64,000 nucleotides of DNA, taken from assembly GCF_001941825.1 (NCBI RefSeq), contig NZ_CP019038.1, positions 6,572,001 to 6,636,000 of the forward strand, given 5' to 3'. Shown piece after piece: positions 15,846 through 25,144 of this stretch; position 1 is the first letter of the stretch; each line of letters starts with the position of its first letter. Below the pieces are notes generated by a model that was not told where the DNA came from, did not search any database, and worked only from the letters and a program-made list of their open reading frames with translations. This DNA comes from Massilia putida (GTDB lineage Bacteria; Pseudomonadota; Gammaproteobacteria; Burkholderiales; Burkholderiaceae_D). The position numbers were made by a program, and so were the translations under genes.

Positions 15846-18635
15846 TTAGTCCGTCGCTGGCCGGCTGCGCAACGTTACCGCCGTTCCTGCCAGCCCGGCG
15901 CCGGCCGCGCGCACCGTGATGGTGCCGCCGGCGCCGGCCTTCGCCCGCACGATGCCCAGCACCAGCCCGTTGAACGCGGCCCGTTCCGGCGACTGGAACG
16001 ACTCGAAGCTCGTCGGATCGCCGTTGTCGGTGGCGACGAGTTCCCCGGGGCCCTCGACGGTGAATCGCACGCGGTCTTTCGCGCGCGGCGCGGGGGCGCC
16101 CGTCTTGTCGACGATGCGCACGGTGACGAACGCCAGGTCGCGGCCGTCGCTCGCGAGCGCCGTGCGGTCGGCCTGTGCCTGCAGGGCGGCTGGGGCGAGC
16201 GCCGTCCGCACGGTCTCGCGCGCCCATTCGCGACCGTCCTTGTACGCGACGACCGTGATCTCGCCCGGTTCGTACGTCACGGCATCCCAGCGCAAGCGGT
16301 AGGCGTACGGCGCCTTTTTCTGGCGCCCCTGCGATTTGCCGTTGACGAACAGCTCGGCCTCGTCGCCCGACGTAAACACGTGCACCGGCGTGACCAGGCC
16401 GACGCGGTCCGGCCACGTCCAGTGCGGCAGCACGTGCACCATGGGCAGGTCGGCGCGCCAGCGCGACTGGTACAGGTAATAGCGGTCTTTCGGGAAGCCG
16501 GCCAGGTCGACGATGCCGGAGTAGGCGCTGCGCGCGCCGTAGTATGGTGTCGGCTCGCCCAGGTAGTCGAAACCGGTCCAGACGAATTCGCCGGCCACGT
16601 AGGGGTTGTGGTCGAGTGAGGCGAACACCTTGTCGGCGGACGCGCCAAAATCGACGGCGTACAGTTCGTAGGCGCTGACCTGCTGGTTCGCCGAATCGCC
16701 TCCGCGGCCATCGCGGACAATGGAGCTGTTCGTCGGATGCACCGGGAACAGGTAGACGCCGCGGCTGCTGAAGGCCGACGCGGATTCGGTGCTGAGGATC
16801 GTCTTGTCCGGGAATCTGGCATGGAATAGCGGGTACTGCGGTGGCGTGCGGATCCGGTCGGTGCCTTCGAATTCCGGATCCTGGCGGATCCCTTCGCCCT
16901 GGTAGTTCAGGCCGATGACATCGACCTCCGCAGGCAGCGGCATGTCCGACTTGGCGTAGTTCATGGCCGTCGTCGTCGGCCGGGTCGGATCTTCCTCGTG
17001 CGCGATGGCCACCAGTTCGCGGCCGACGGTGGCCCCTTCTTCGCCCGTGTACTGCTCGCCGACTTCGTTCCCCACGCTCCACAGGATGATGGACGGGTGA
17101 TTGCGGTCGCGCCGGATCATCGCGCGCAGGTCCTGCTCGTGCCAGTCGGGGAAGATCAGGTGGAAGTCCAGCGGCGTCTTCTTGCGCTGCCAGGAATCGA
17201 ACACCTCGTCCATCACGAGGAAGCCCATGCGGTCGGCGAGGTCCAGCAGCTGCGGGTCGGGCGGATTGTGGCTCATGCGCAGGGCGTTGGCTCCCATCGC
17301 GCGCATGATCTCCAGCTGGCGCTCGGCCGCGCGCGCATTGAACGCGGCGCCCAGCGCGCCCAGGTCGTGGTGGTTGTTCACGCCGCGCAGGGGGATGTGT
17401 TCGCCGTTGACGATGACGCCGCGGTCCGGGTCGAAGCGCACGGTGCGGATGCCGAACGGCGTCTCGTAGCGGTCGACGACGCGGCCGTCCTGGCGCACGG
17501 TGGCCACGAGCGCGTAGCGGTGCGGCGTCTGCGTGGGCGGGGGACCCCACAGGCGCGGCTTGGTCACAACCGTCGCGCCACTGACGGTGCCGCTCGCGCC
17601 CGCCGCGACCATCACGGGGGCCGACACGGTCGTCGCGACGGCCTTGCCGTCGACGCGTCCATGCTCGTCCAGCGGGTACAACTCCGTCGTCACCGTCGCC
17701 TCGGCAGGCGCGGGGCCGTCGTTGTCGAGCGCGATCCGCCACGCGACGCGCGCCGCTTCGGCCAAGGCCTGCGGCGTCGCCTCGGACGTCGTCACCGTCA
17801 CGCCCCACTGGCCCACGTGGACGGGCGCCGTCTTCGTCAGCCACACGTCGCGGTACAGGCCCGCGCCCGGATACCAGCGCGCGGATTCCGGCGGGTTGTC
17901 GAGGCGGATCGCGAGCTGGTTGACCGCGCCCGGCCGCAGCCAGGGCGTCAGGTCGATGCGGAACGAGTTGTAGCCGTAGGGCCAGCCGCCCGCGAGGTGG
18001 CCGTTGACCCACACGCTGGCGTACGACATGGCCCCGCCCACGTGGAGGAAGATCTGCTTGCCGCGGTCCGCAGCGGGGATGTCCAGCTTGCGGCGATACC
18101 AGGCCGGGCCCCACGTCTTGAGGCGGCCCATGCCGCCGTACGGGCCCGTCGCGAGGAACGGGCCTTCGATGGCCCAGTCGTGCGGCAGCGTGACGGCGCG
18201 CCAGGCGCTGTCGTCGAACGCGGCGCGGGTGAACGGGGCGTCGATGGCAGGTTCCGCCGCCGGGCGCGCGTGGCGGTGGGCCGGGTCGCGGATGAAGGCG
18301 TTGCCGGTCGGGAGGATCCAGGGTTTCAGCACGGGCGTGTGCGCGCGCGCGACCTTGGCCGCTTCCTCGGGCATGGCGTCCGCCACCTTGCCGTCGGCGG
18401 ACGCGGTCACTTCCGGCCGCACATCATATAAGTACGGCGCGGAGCCGCCCGCAGGATCGCCCGCGTGAAAGCGCCAGCCGTCGTCCAGCAGGATGCGCTG
18501 GCGCGGCGCCAGGCGGTCGGTCGCGGCCCGGGCGTGGGCGACGATGGGTGAAACGGCGGGCAGCACGGTGGCCGCCAGGGCGATGGCGAGCGCGGATGCG
18601 AGCCGGCGCGCGGCCTTGTGACGCGTGTCTTGCAT
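15846..18635 (-). CDS. Glycoside hydrolase family 2 protein, probable exported beta-galactosidase
   Basis: GH2 enzymes release beta-linked galactose, mannose or glucuronic acid from polymers. The 929-residue protein has a signal peptide (about 1-38), the sugar-binding domain with VTLPHDWAIEGPF (about 150) and the GAGLYRDVWL stretch, the barrel with IPLRGVNNHHDLG and ALRMSHNPPDPQLLDLADRMG, the acid/base Glu in SVGNEVGEQ, and the nucleophile Glu in STESASA. Further immunoglobulin-like C-terminal domains (about 720-925) look like the DUF4982 and Big domains common in Bacteroidetes and Xanthomonas-type GH2. A strong GGAGGAG precedes the ATG. It is divergent from the GH115 gene. Confidence 0.92.
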   Translation of the reverse strand: MQDTRHKAARRLASALAIALAATVLPAVSPIVAHARAATDRLAPRQRILLDDGWRFHAGDPAGGSAPYLYDVRPEVTASADGKVADAMPEEAAKVARAHTPVLKPWILPTGNAFIRDPAHRHARPAAEPAIDAPFTRAAFDDSAWRAVTLPHDWAIEGPFLATGPYGGMGRLKTWGPAWYRRKLDIPAADRGKQIFLHVGGAMSYASVWVNGHLAGGWPYGYNSFRIDLTPWLRPGAVNQLAIRLDNPPESARWYPGAGLYRDVWLTKTAPVHVGQWGVTVTTSEATPQALAEAARVAWRIALDNDGPAPAEATVTTELYPLDEHGRVDGKAVATTVSAPVMVAAGASGTVSGATVVTKPRLWGPPPTQTPHRYALVATVRQDGRVVDRYETPFGIRTVRFDPDRGVIVNGEHIPLRGVNNHHDLGALGAAFNARAAERQLEIMRAMGANALRMSHNPPDPQLLDLADRMGFLVMDEVFDSWQRKKTPLDFHLIFPDWHEQDLRAMIRRDRNHPSIILWSVGNEVGEQYTGEEGATVGRELVAIAHEEDPTRPTTTAMNYAKSDMPLPAEVDVIGLNYQGEGIRQDPEFEGTDRIRTPPQYPLFHARFPDKTILSTESASAFSSRGVYLFPVHPTNSSIVRDGRGGDSANQQVSAYELYAVDFGASADKVFASLDHNPYVAGEFVWTGFDYLGEPTPYYGARSAYSGIVDLAGFPKDRYYLYQSRWRADLPMVHVLPHWTWPDRVGLVTPVHVFTSGDEAELFVNGKSQGRQKKAPYAYRLRWDAVTYEPGEITVVAYKDGREWARETVRTALAPAALQAQADRTALASDGRDLAFVTVRIVDKTGAPAPRAKDRVRFTVEGPGELVATDNGDPTSFESFQSPERAAFNGLVLGIVRAKAGAGGTITVRAAGAGLAGTAVTLRSRPATD

Positions 18636-18664
18636 AGTCTCCTCCGGGGAAGGCGATCGGCTTT

Positions 18665-18674
18665 TGTTATAACA
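18665..18674. promoter_or_regulatory. TGTTATAACA palindrome in the GH2/GH115 divergent region
   Basis: This perfect 10-base palindrome lies 30 bases before the GH2 ATG. It could be an operator, or part of a -10 element. It shares TGTTA/TAACA arms with the palindromes upstream of the second TonB receptor, but with no spacer between them. Confidence 0.4.
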
Positions 18675-18681
18675 TTCTTAA

Positions 18682-18695
18682 TGGTAGCGCAATCA
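18682..18695 (+). promoter_or_regulatory. Candidate xylan-type operator (TGGTAGCGCAATCA)
   Basis: The 14-mer differs at three positions from TGGTAGCGCTAACA, the xyl-box that I recall from the xylan-utilisation genes of Xanthomonas. It is between the divergent GH2 and GH115 genes, both plausible xylan or hemicellulose functions. A close relative occurs upstream of the GH43 gene at 55915-55928. Confidence 0.5.
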
Positions 18696-18825
18696 TCGGC
18701 AGTGTATGAGTAAAGTCCTAGAAGGTCCAGTGCTTATGATCAATTTCTTGATCATTTCCCCGGCGCCGCCCGGCGAGCGGCGGTGACGCACTACCATGGG
18801 CAGGTCAGCTTCGCCCTGGTCTGCC

Positions 18826-21573
18826 ATGTACAAACCCCTTCCTCTCATGCTTGCGCTCGTCGCCGGTCTCGCCCACGCCCGGGCGTTCGAGCTGGAGGCG
18901 CCCGGCCAGCCGCCCGTCATCGTGCACGACGAGCAGGCCACGATGCGGCTGGCCGCCGACATGCTGGGGCGCGACGTCGAACGCGTGAGCGGCCTCGTGC
19001 CCGCGCGCACGACGCGCCTGGCAGATTGTCCACGGCGGTGCATCGTCGTGGGCACGGCGGATTCGCCGCTCGTGCGCGACGCGGCACGGGCGCTGGGTGT
19101 GGACCTGGCGCCGCTGGCCGGGCAGTCGGAGCGTTACCTGCGAGTGGCGGGTGCGGACCCGCGCGGACGCGCGCTGCTGCTCGTCGCCGGCGCCGACCGG
19201 CGGGGGGCCGTGTACGGCGTCGTCGACGTGGCGCGCGAGCTGGGCGTGTCGGCGTGGGAATGGTGGGCCGACGTCGCGCCGGCGCACGTGGACCGTCCCG
19301 TGGTCGACGGCGCGCTGCGCGTGTCGCCCGCGCCGTCGGTGGCGTACCGCGGGATCTTCATCAACGACGAGGACTGGGGCCTGCAGCCGTGGGCCGCGAA
19401 GACGTTCGACCCGGCCGGCGACATCGGCCCGACGACGTACGCCCGCGTGTTCGAGCTGCTGTGGCGCCTGAAGGCCAATCTGATCTGGCCCGCGATGCAC
19501 GAATCGACCAAGCCGTTTTACGCGATCCCCGACAATGCGCAGGTGGCGGACGATTACGCGATCGTCGTCGGCACGTCGCATGCGGAGCCGATGATGCGCA
19601 ACAACGTCGGCGAGTGGAAGAAGGACTTCGGCCCCTTCAACTGGTTCACGAACCGCGACCGCCTGCTCGATTACTGGCGCGGCCGCATCGAGGCCGTGAA
19701 GGGCACGGAGACCGTGACGTCGCTGGGCCTGCGCGGCGTGCACGATTCGGCGATGGAAGGGGCGGCGAGCCTTGAACAGGCGCGCGACACGCTGCAGGAC
19801 GTGTTCCGCGCCCAGCGCGCCATGCTGAGCCGCGCGCGGAACAAGCCGGCCGAGCGCATTCCGCAAATCTTCACGATGTACAAGGAAGTGCTGGACTACT
19901 GGAACCTCGGCCTCGCCGTGCCGGCCGACGTGACGCTCGTGTGGCCGGACGATAACTACGGCTATCTCGCGCAGCTGGGAACGGACAAGGAACGCCGCCG
20001 GCCGGGCGGGGCGGGCATCTATTACCATGTGTCGTACTGGGGCCGGCCGCACGACTACTTGTGGCTCGGCACGACCCATCCTTCGCTCATCCGCGACCAG
20101 CTGGAACGCGCCTGGACGATGGACGCGCGCCGGCTGTGGGTGCTGAACGTGGGCGACATCAAGCCCGCCGAATACCTCGTCCAGTACTTCCTCGACGCCG
20201 CGTTCGACGCCGGCGTCCTGCGGCAGGACCCCGCGCGCCACCTGGAGGCCTGGGCCGCCGCACAATTCGGACAGGAGCACGGCCGCGAGGCCGCCGCGAT
20301 CCTGCGCGAGTACTACCGGCTCGCGTGGGAGCGCCGTCCCGAATTCATGGGCTGGAGCCAGACGGAGCCCACGCGGCCGGTGCGTACGACAGCGTATGTG
20401 CGCACCGGCGGCGACGAGGCGGAGCGCCGCCTGGCGGACTACCGCGCGCTCGTCGCCCGTGCCGAAGCGCTGGCCGCGCGCATGCCGGCGCCGCTGCGCG
20501 ACGCCTGGTTCGAACTGGTGCTGTATCCCGTGCGCTCGGCCGCCAACCTGAACACGCGGATTTTGAAACTGGACCTGGCGGCGGAATACGCGCGCCAGCA
20601 GCGGCCGTCGAGCAATCTGTACGTGAGCCAGGCCCGCGCGGCGCAGGCGGCGCTCGTCGCCGACGCGGCCGCGTACAACGCCCTCCACGGCGGCAAGTGG
20701 GCGGGCATCATGGATGTCAACCCGCGCCGCCTGCCCGTGTTCGCGGAACCCGAGTACCCGGCGTGGAGCGCATCGGCCCGGCGCGGCTGCGGCATCGTCT
20801 ACCCGGCGCCGTTCTCCGTCGACGGCGACCGGCTCACGCTGACGACGGGACGGCCGTCGACGCGCACCGTGACCTTGGTGAGCTATGGCGGCCAGGACGT
20901 AAGCTGGTCCGTGCGCTTCGCCCGCGGCGTGCGCGCGGACGCGGACGAAGGCATGCTCGACGCCGCGAACGGCCACGAACGGCGCATCGCGCTGCGCTAC
21001 GACGGCAGTGCGGCGCCGGCGCCGGCGCTGTCGCTGCAATGCGGCGACAAGCGGCTCGACGTGCATCTCAAGACGGAAGGAAAGGCCAGCGCCGGCGTGC
21101 CCGGCGAGCGCGAACGGGCCGTCGTGCTGCGCGCCGGCACGGCCGACTCCGCGCGCGGCTGGACCTTGCTGCCGGGCCTCGGCACGTCGGGCATGGCCAT
21201 GCGCGCGCGCCTGGACCAGGTGCCGGACGCACCGCTGACCTACCGCTTCGCGACGACGAGCGACGGCGACGCGCTGCTGCGCCTCGTGGCCGTTCCCGAG
21301 CACCCGCTCACGGCCGGCGACGGCGTGCGTTTCGCGGTCAGCCTCGATGGTGGCGTGCCCGCCGTGATCGACACGGCGACGGCCGGGCGCAGCGAACGAT
21401 GGAAAGAGGACGTGCTGTCCAATATGGCGGTGCGCACGTGGCGCGCGGGGCGGCTCGAGCCGGGCATGCATACGTTGACGGTGCGCGCGCTCGACCCGGG
21501 CGTGGTGCTCGACCGCATCGACGTCCTGCTGGACGGTGCGCCGGACTATTACGGCATGCCGCCCCTCGATTGA
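18826..21573 (+). CDS. Glycoside hydrolase family 115 protein, probable xylan alpha-1,2-glucuronidase
   Basis: GH115 enzymes remove (4-O-methyl)glucuronic acid from internal xylan residues. The 915-residue protein starts with a signal peptide (MYKPLPLMLALVAGLAHA) and shows the family blocks YRGIFINDEDWGLQPWA (about 178-195), LKANLIWPAMH, VGTSHAEPM, and VWPDDNYGYL followed by YYHVSYWGRPHDYLWLGTT. The C-terminal 300 residues form beta-rich accessory domains typical of this family. I chose the ATG at 18826 because it begins the signal peptide; an in-frame ATG ten codons upstream gives an unlikely leader. No strong ribosome site is visible at either start. Confidence 0.92.
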   Translation: MYKPLPLMLALVAGLAHARAFELEAPGQPPVIVHDEQATMRLAADMLGRDVERVSGLVPARTTRLADCPRRCIVVGTADSPLVRDAARALGVDLAPLAGQSERYLRVAGADPRGRALLLVAGADRRGAVYGVVDVARELGVSAWEWWADVAPAHVDRPVVDGALRVSPAPSVAYRGIFINDEDWGLQPWAAKTFDPAGDIGPTTYARVFELLWRLKANLIWPAMHESTKPFYAIPDNAQVADDYAIVVGTSHAEPMMRNNVGEWKKDFGPFNWFTNRDRLLDYWRGRIEAVKGTETVTSLGLRGVHDSAMEGAASLEQARDTLQDVFRAQRAMLSRARNKPAERIPQIFTMYKEVLDYWNLGLAVPADVTLVWPDDNYGYLAQLGTDKERRRPGGAGIYYHVSYWGRPHDYLWLGTTHPSLIRDQLERAWTMDARRLWVLNVGDIKPAEYLVQYFLDAAFDAGVLRQDPARHLEAWAAAQFGQEHGREAAAILREYYRLAWERRPEFMGWSQTEPTRPVRTTAYVRTGGDEAERRLADYRALVARAEALAARMPAPLRDAWFELVLYPVRSAANLNTRILKLDLAAEYARQQRPSSNLYVSQARAAQAALVADAAAYNALHGGKWAGIMDVNPRRLPVFAEPEYPAWSASARRGCGIVYPAPFSVDGDRLTLTTGRPSTRTVTLVSYGGQDVSWSVRFARGVRADADEGMLDAANGHERRIALRYDGSAAPAPALSLQCGDKRLDVHLKTEGKASAGVPGERERAVVLRAGTADSARGWTLLPGLGTSGMAMRARLDQVPDAPLTYRFATTSDGDALLRLVAVPEHPLTAGDGVRFAVSLDGGVPAVIDTATAGRSERWKEDVLSNMAVRTWRAGRLEPGMHTLTVRALDPGVVLDRIDVLLDGAPDYYGMPPLD

Positions 21574-21685
21574 ATGATGTTTGGAATATTAGGCAAGACT
21601 TTCGGAAAATCGACTATGGAACCCTACCCGGACAGCATCTAGAATCCTTGTTTGCAGTATCACGGGCCCTACGAAGCGAGGAGGA

Positions 21686-22570
21686 ATGATGTCCGATACG
21701 AAGCAACCCGTCTGGTTCATCGCCGATGCCACGACCGGCCTGGCGGCCGCGCTGGCCGAGGCCGTGCTGGCGTCCGGCCAGCATGCCGTGCTCGCGGCGC
21801 GGCTGCCTTCGCGGCTGCAGGCCCTCGTCGACCGCCACCCGGGACGCGCGCTCGCGCTGGCGCTGGACGTGACGGACACCGCCGCCATCGATATGGCCGT
21901 CGCTTGCGCCGAGCGGCAGTGGGGCCGCATCGACGTGCTGGCCATGAGCGCAGCGCAGCGCTATGCGGGCGCGATCGAGGAGGGCGAGAACGGGGCCATG
22001 CGCGCGCTGTTCGACGAGAACGTGTTCGGCCCGATCAACCTGGCGCGCCGCGTCCTGCCCGGCATGCGCGCGCGCCGCGCCGGCCACATCGTGATGCTGA
22101 CCTGCGCCTCGGTGCAGGCGCCCGCGTTCGAGGGCTTCGGCCATGCCGCGCGCTCCGCGCTGGAAGCGCTCGCGGAAGCCTTGTTCTATGAGGTGGAACC
22201 GCTCGGCATCGGCGTCACGCTCGTCGATCCGGGCAGCGGCGACGGCGACATGGCCGCGCCGCGCGCCAGCGGCATTGCCGATTACGACGGCCTGGCCGGC
22301 CGCGCGGTGCGCGCGAGCGGCGCGGCCCAGGTGGACACGGCGCGCGCCGCCCAGGCCATCATGCAGGCCGTTGCCGCCGGCCGGGGTCCGCTGCGCCTCG
22401 TGCTGGGACGGGCGGCGCTGCAGCGCGCCTACGACCGGCTGCGCGTGCTGAAGGTAGGGTTCGATGCCTGGGCTCATCTCGCCGCGTCGGCCGACGTGCC
22501 GGCACCGGGCCGTCCGGTCCAGCCACCGCCGGGCGGCCGGCCTCGGCGCGGGGTGCGCTCACGCGTTTGA
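21686..22570 (+). CDS. SDR-like protein lacking catalytic residues
   Basis: The 294-residue protein has the overall SDR fold pattern (FIADATTGLAAALAEA, LDVTD, the NVFGPINLARRVLPGM block). The usual TGxxxGIG is replaced by ADATTGLA, and the YxxxK position reads GHAAR, so both the catalytic Tyr and Lys appear lost. The C-terminal 70 residues are an unusual extension ending in a Pro/Gly/Arg tail. It may bind a nucleotide or partner rather than catalyse. A good ribosome site (GAGGAGGA) precedes two consecutive ATG codons. The end overlaps the convergent GGDEF/EAL gene by 12 bases. Confidence 0.75.
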   Translation: MMSDTKQPVWFIADATTGLAAALAEAVLASGQHAVLAARLPSRLQALVDRHPGRALALALDVTDTAAIDMAVACAERQWGRIDVLAMSAAQRYAGAIEEGENGAMRALFDENVFGPINLARRVLPGMRARRAGHIVMLTCASVQAPAFEGFGHAARSALEALAEALFYEVEPLGIGVTLVDPGSGDGDMAAPRASGIADYDGLAGRAVRASGAAQVDTARAAQAIMQAVAAGRGPLRLVLGRAALQRAYDRLRVLKVGFDAWAHLAASADVPAPGRPVQPPPGGRPRRGVRSRV

Positions 22571-25096
22571 CGCCCGCCGCAGCAGGGCCGGCACCACGCC
22601 GGCCTCCATCGGCCGCGCGAACAGATAACCCTGGAACTCGTCGCAGCCGAGCGACCGCAGCATCTCCAACTGCGATTCGGTCTCCACGCCTTCGGCCACG
22701 ATGCGCATCTGCAGGCCGTGTCCCAGCGCGACGACGGACCGGACGATGGCCGCGCTGTCGGCATCGCGCCCGAGGTCGCGCACGAATGCCCGGTCGATCT
22801 TCAGGCGCTGCACGGGAAAGCGTTTCAAGTAGGCGAGGCTCGAATAGCCGGTGCCGAAATCGTCGATCGACAGTTCCACGCCCAGGTCGCGGATGCCGCC
22901 CAGCAGGCGTTCGACGACGTCCACGCGGCTCATCGCGATGCTTTCCGTGATCTCCAGTTCCAGTGCGTCCGGCGTGAGGTCGGCGTCGGCCAGCGCGCCG
23001 GCGATCACCTGGAGCAGGTCCTTCTGGTAGAACTGGCGGATCGACAGGTTGACGGCGATGCGCGTCGCGATGCCGTGCTCGCGCGCCCAGCGGCTCGCCT
23101 GCGCGCACGCCGTGCGCAAGACCCACGTCCCGATCGGCACGATGAGCCCCGTCTGCTCCGCGATCGGGATGAAGCGCGCGGGCGACACGGCACCCAGCAC
23201 CGGGCTGTTCCAGCGCAGCAGGACCTCGAACCCCGTCACCCGTCCCGTCGCGATGTCGACCTTCGGCTGGTAGTGGGGCACCAGCTCGTTGCGCTCCAGC
23301 GCGTGGCGCAACTGCTCCTCGATGGTGAGGCGCTCGTTCAGCTGGATATGTGTGGACTCCGAATGGAAGTGCACCGGTTCGCCCGCTTCGCTGCGCGCAC
23401 GGTGCTTGGCGATGTCGGCCAGGCGCATCAACTCGTTGGCGGAGCCGGCGTCCTGCGGATACAGGGCGATGCCGATCACGGGCGCCAGGTGGAATTCGCG
23501 CCCGCCCACGCGGACGGGCTCCGACAGCAGCGCGTACAGCTCGAGCGCGACGGCATCCGCCGGGCGGTGCGCCGGTCCGGCGGGCAGCACCAGCCCGAAC
23601 TCGTTGGCCTTGACGCGCGCGATGCACAGCGGCGCCGGCGCCAGCGCGGCCAGGCGCGCGGCCACTTCGCGCACGGCGTCGTCGCCCGCTTCGTGGCCCA
23701 GCAGGTCGGCCACTTCCTGCTGGCGTTCGAGGGCGATCAACAGCAGCACGACCTGTCCGCCGCACACGGCCGCGTCGGTGAGGGCGTCCGCCAGCACGCG
23801 GCGCAGGCGGTTCAGGTTCGGCAGCCCGGTCAGCGGATCGTGGTCGGCCAGGTATGCCAGGCGCAGCTCGACCTGCTTGCGCTCCGTGATGTCGGTGAAA
23901 CTGTTGACGATCTGGGCGGCGTCGCCTTCGCTCGTCAGGCGCGCCGCGAGCTGGATGACCGTGCGGGTGGCGCCGGTGCCGTCGCGGATTTCCGCTTCGA
24001 GCGCACGCACGCCGTCGGCCGTGCTCCGCGCGTACAGGTCCGCGCGCGCGTCCGCGCCGGCGGGGTCGAGCACGTCCGCCTCGAACCGTCCCGTCACCGC
24101 GTCTTCCCCGCGGCCCGTGAATTGCAGGAAGGCGCGGTTGAACAGCACGATGCGGCGCGCCTCGTCGAGCACCCACAGCGGCGTCGCGAGCGAATCGAGG
24201 ATCGCCTTCAGGTAGCGGAACCTGCGCGCGAGGCGCACCGTCTCGCGGCTCGTGCGCCAGGCCAGCAGCGCGATCGTCGCCGACAGCAGCGCCCAGGCGA
24301 CGATGGCGACCCAGAGCCAGCCGCGCCACACGGCCAGCGTGTCGGACAGGTCGCGCCCCGTGACGATCACGAGCGGATAGCCGGCGACGGCGCTGTAGCC
24401 GTACAGGCGGCGCACGCCGTCGATCGGGCTCGTCGCCTCGAACGCGCCGACGGGGGCGCGCGGCAGATGGGTCTGGAACAGCGGCGTGTGGATGAAGGAA
24501 TGGCCGATCACGTTCGGCAGCGTCGGGCTGCGCACGAGCATCGTACCGTTGCGCTGGTGGAGCGTGACGGACCCGCCGCGGCCCAGGTCGGCCGAGTCGA
24601 AGATGCGCTGGAAGTAGGCGGCGTCCGTCTCGATGACGGCGCTGCTGCCGTCGGGCAGGGAGCGGGTCAGGGTGATCGTGGCCGGGTCGCCGGCGCGGGC
24701 GGGCAGATTGATGCCGATGCGCGGCGCGCCGTCCGGCGCGGGCGGGAGCGACGCATCGGGACCGAGCCGGCGGACGCGCGCCGGAATGTCTTCGATGGCG
24801 CCGCCGGGCATCGCGGCGATCGTGCCGTTCTCCGGCGCACGCTCGGTGGCGCGCGCCAGCGCCAGGTCCAGCGCGAGCGTGGCGTAGTGGGTCTGGGCGG
24901 CGAAGGCTTCCGCCAGGTTGCGCAGGTTCGTCTGCTCGCGGGCGATGGTGCCGTGATAGCTCCATGCCAACAGGCCGGCCAGCGTGAGCGTGATCGCGAC
25001 GATGAGCATGGCGGCGCCGGCGAGCGGGCGCATGTCGCGGTGGCTACCTGGTGGCGAAGATGATGGGGCGGGCACGGTTGTCAATACGTTGATCAC
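22559..25096 (-). CDS. Membrane sensor with PAS, degenerate GGDEF and EAL domains
   Basis: The 845-residue protein controls cyclic-di-GMP, probably as a phosphodiesterase. It has an N-terminal helix (about 27-46), a periplasmic sensor region (about 50-260), a second helix (about 263-283), a PAS domain (about 295-410), a GGDEF domain (about 415-575) and an EAL domain (about 590-835). In the GGDEF domain the signature reads KANEF, so cyclase activity is unlikely. In the EAL domain the signature reads EVLLRW, with NLS, ELEITES, DDFGTGYSS, KIDR and VAEGVET present, so hydrolysis is plausible. The sensor region resembles the dCache-like part of related proteins. The start is an ATG following a T-poor leader. 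Confidence 0.9.
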   Translation of the reverse strand: MINVLTTVPAPSSSPPGSHRDMRPLAGAAMLIVAITLTLAGLLAWSYHGTIAREQTNLRNLAEAFAAQTHYATLALDLALARATERAPENGTIAAMPGGAIEDIPARVRRLGPDASLPPAPDGAPRIGINLPARAGDPATITLTRSLPDGSSAVIETDAAYFQRIFDSADLGRGGSVTLHQRNGTMLVRSPTLPNVIGHSFIHTPLFQTHLPRAPVGAFEATSPIDGVRRLYGYSAVAGYPLVIVTGRDLSDTLAVWRGWLWVAIVAWALLSATIALLAWRTSRETVRLARRFRYLKAILDSLATPLWVLDEARRIVLFNRAFLQFTGRGEDAVTGRFEADVLDPAGADARADLYARSTADGVRALEAEIRDGTGATRTVIQLAARLTSEGDAAQIVNSFTDITERKQVELRLAYLADHDPLTGLPNLNRLRRVLADALTDAAVCGGQVVLLLIALERQQEVADLLGHEAGDDAVREVAARLAALAPAPLCIARVKANEFGLVLPAGPAHRPADAVALELYALLSEPVRVGGREFHLAPVIGIALYPQDAGSANELMRLADIAKHRARSEAGEPVHFHSESTHIQLNERLTIEEQLRHALERNELVPHYQPKVDIATGRVTGFEVLLRWNSPVLGAVSPARFIPIAEQTGLIVPIGTWVLRTACAQASRWAREHGIATRIAVNLSIRQFYQKDLLQVIAGALADADLTPDALELEITESIAMSRVDVVERLLGGIRDLGVELSIDDFGTGYSSLAYLKRFPVQRLKIDRAFVRDLGRDADSAAIVRSVVALGHGLQMRIVAEGVETESQLEMLRSLGCDEFQGYLFARPMEAGVVPALLRRASNA

Positions 25097-25144
25097 GAGC
25101 CCGAGTATAAACCCGCCGGCGCCCGCGTGGGGCGTCGGACGGGG

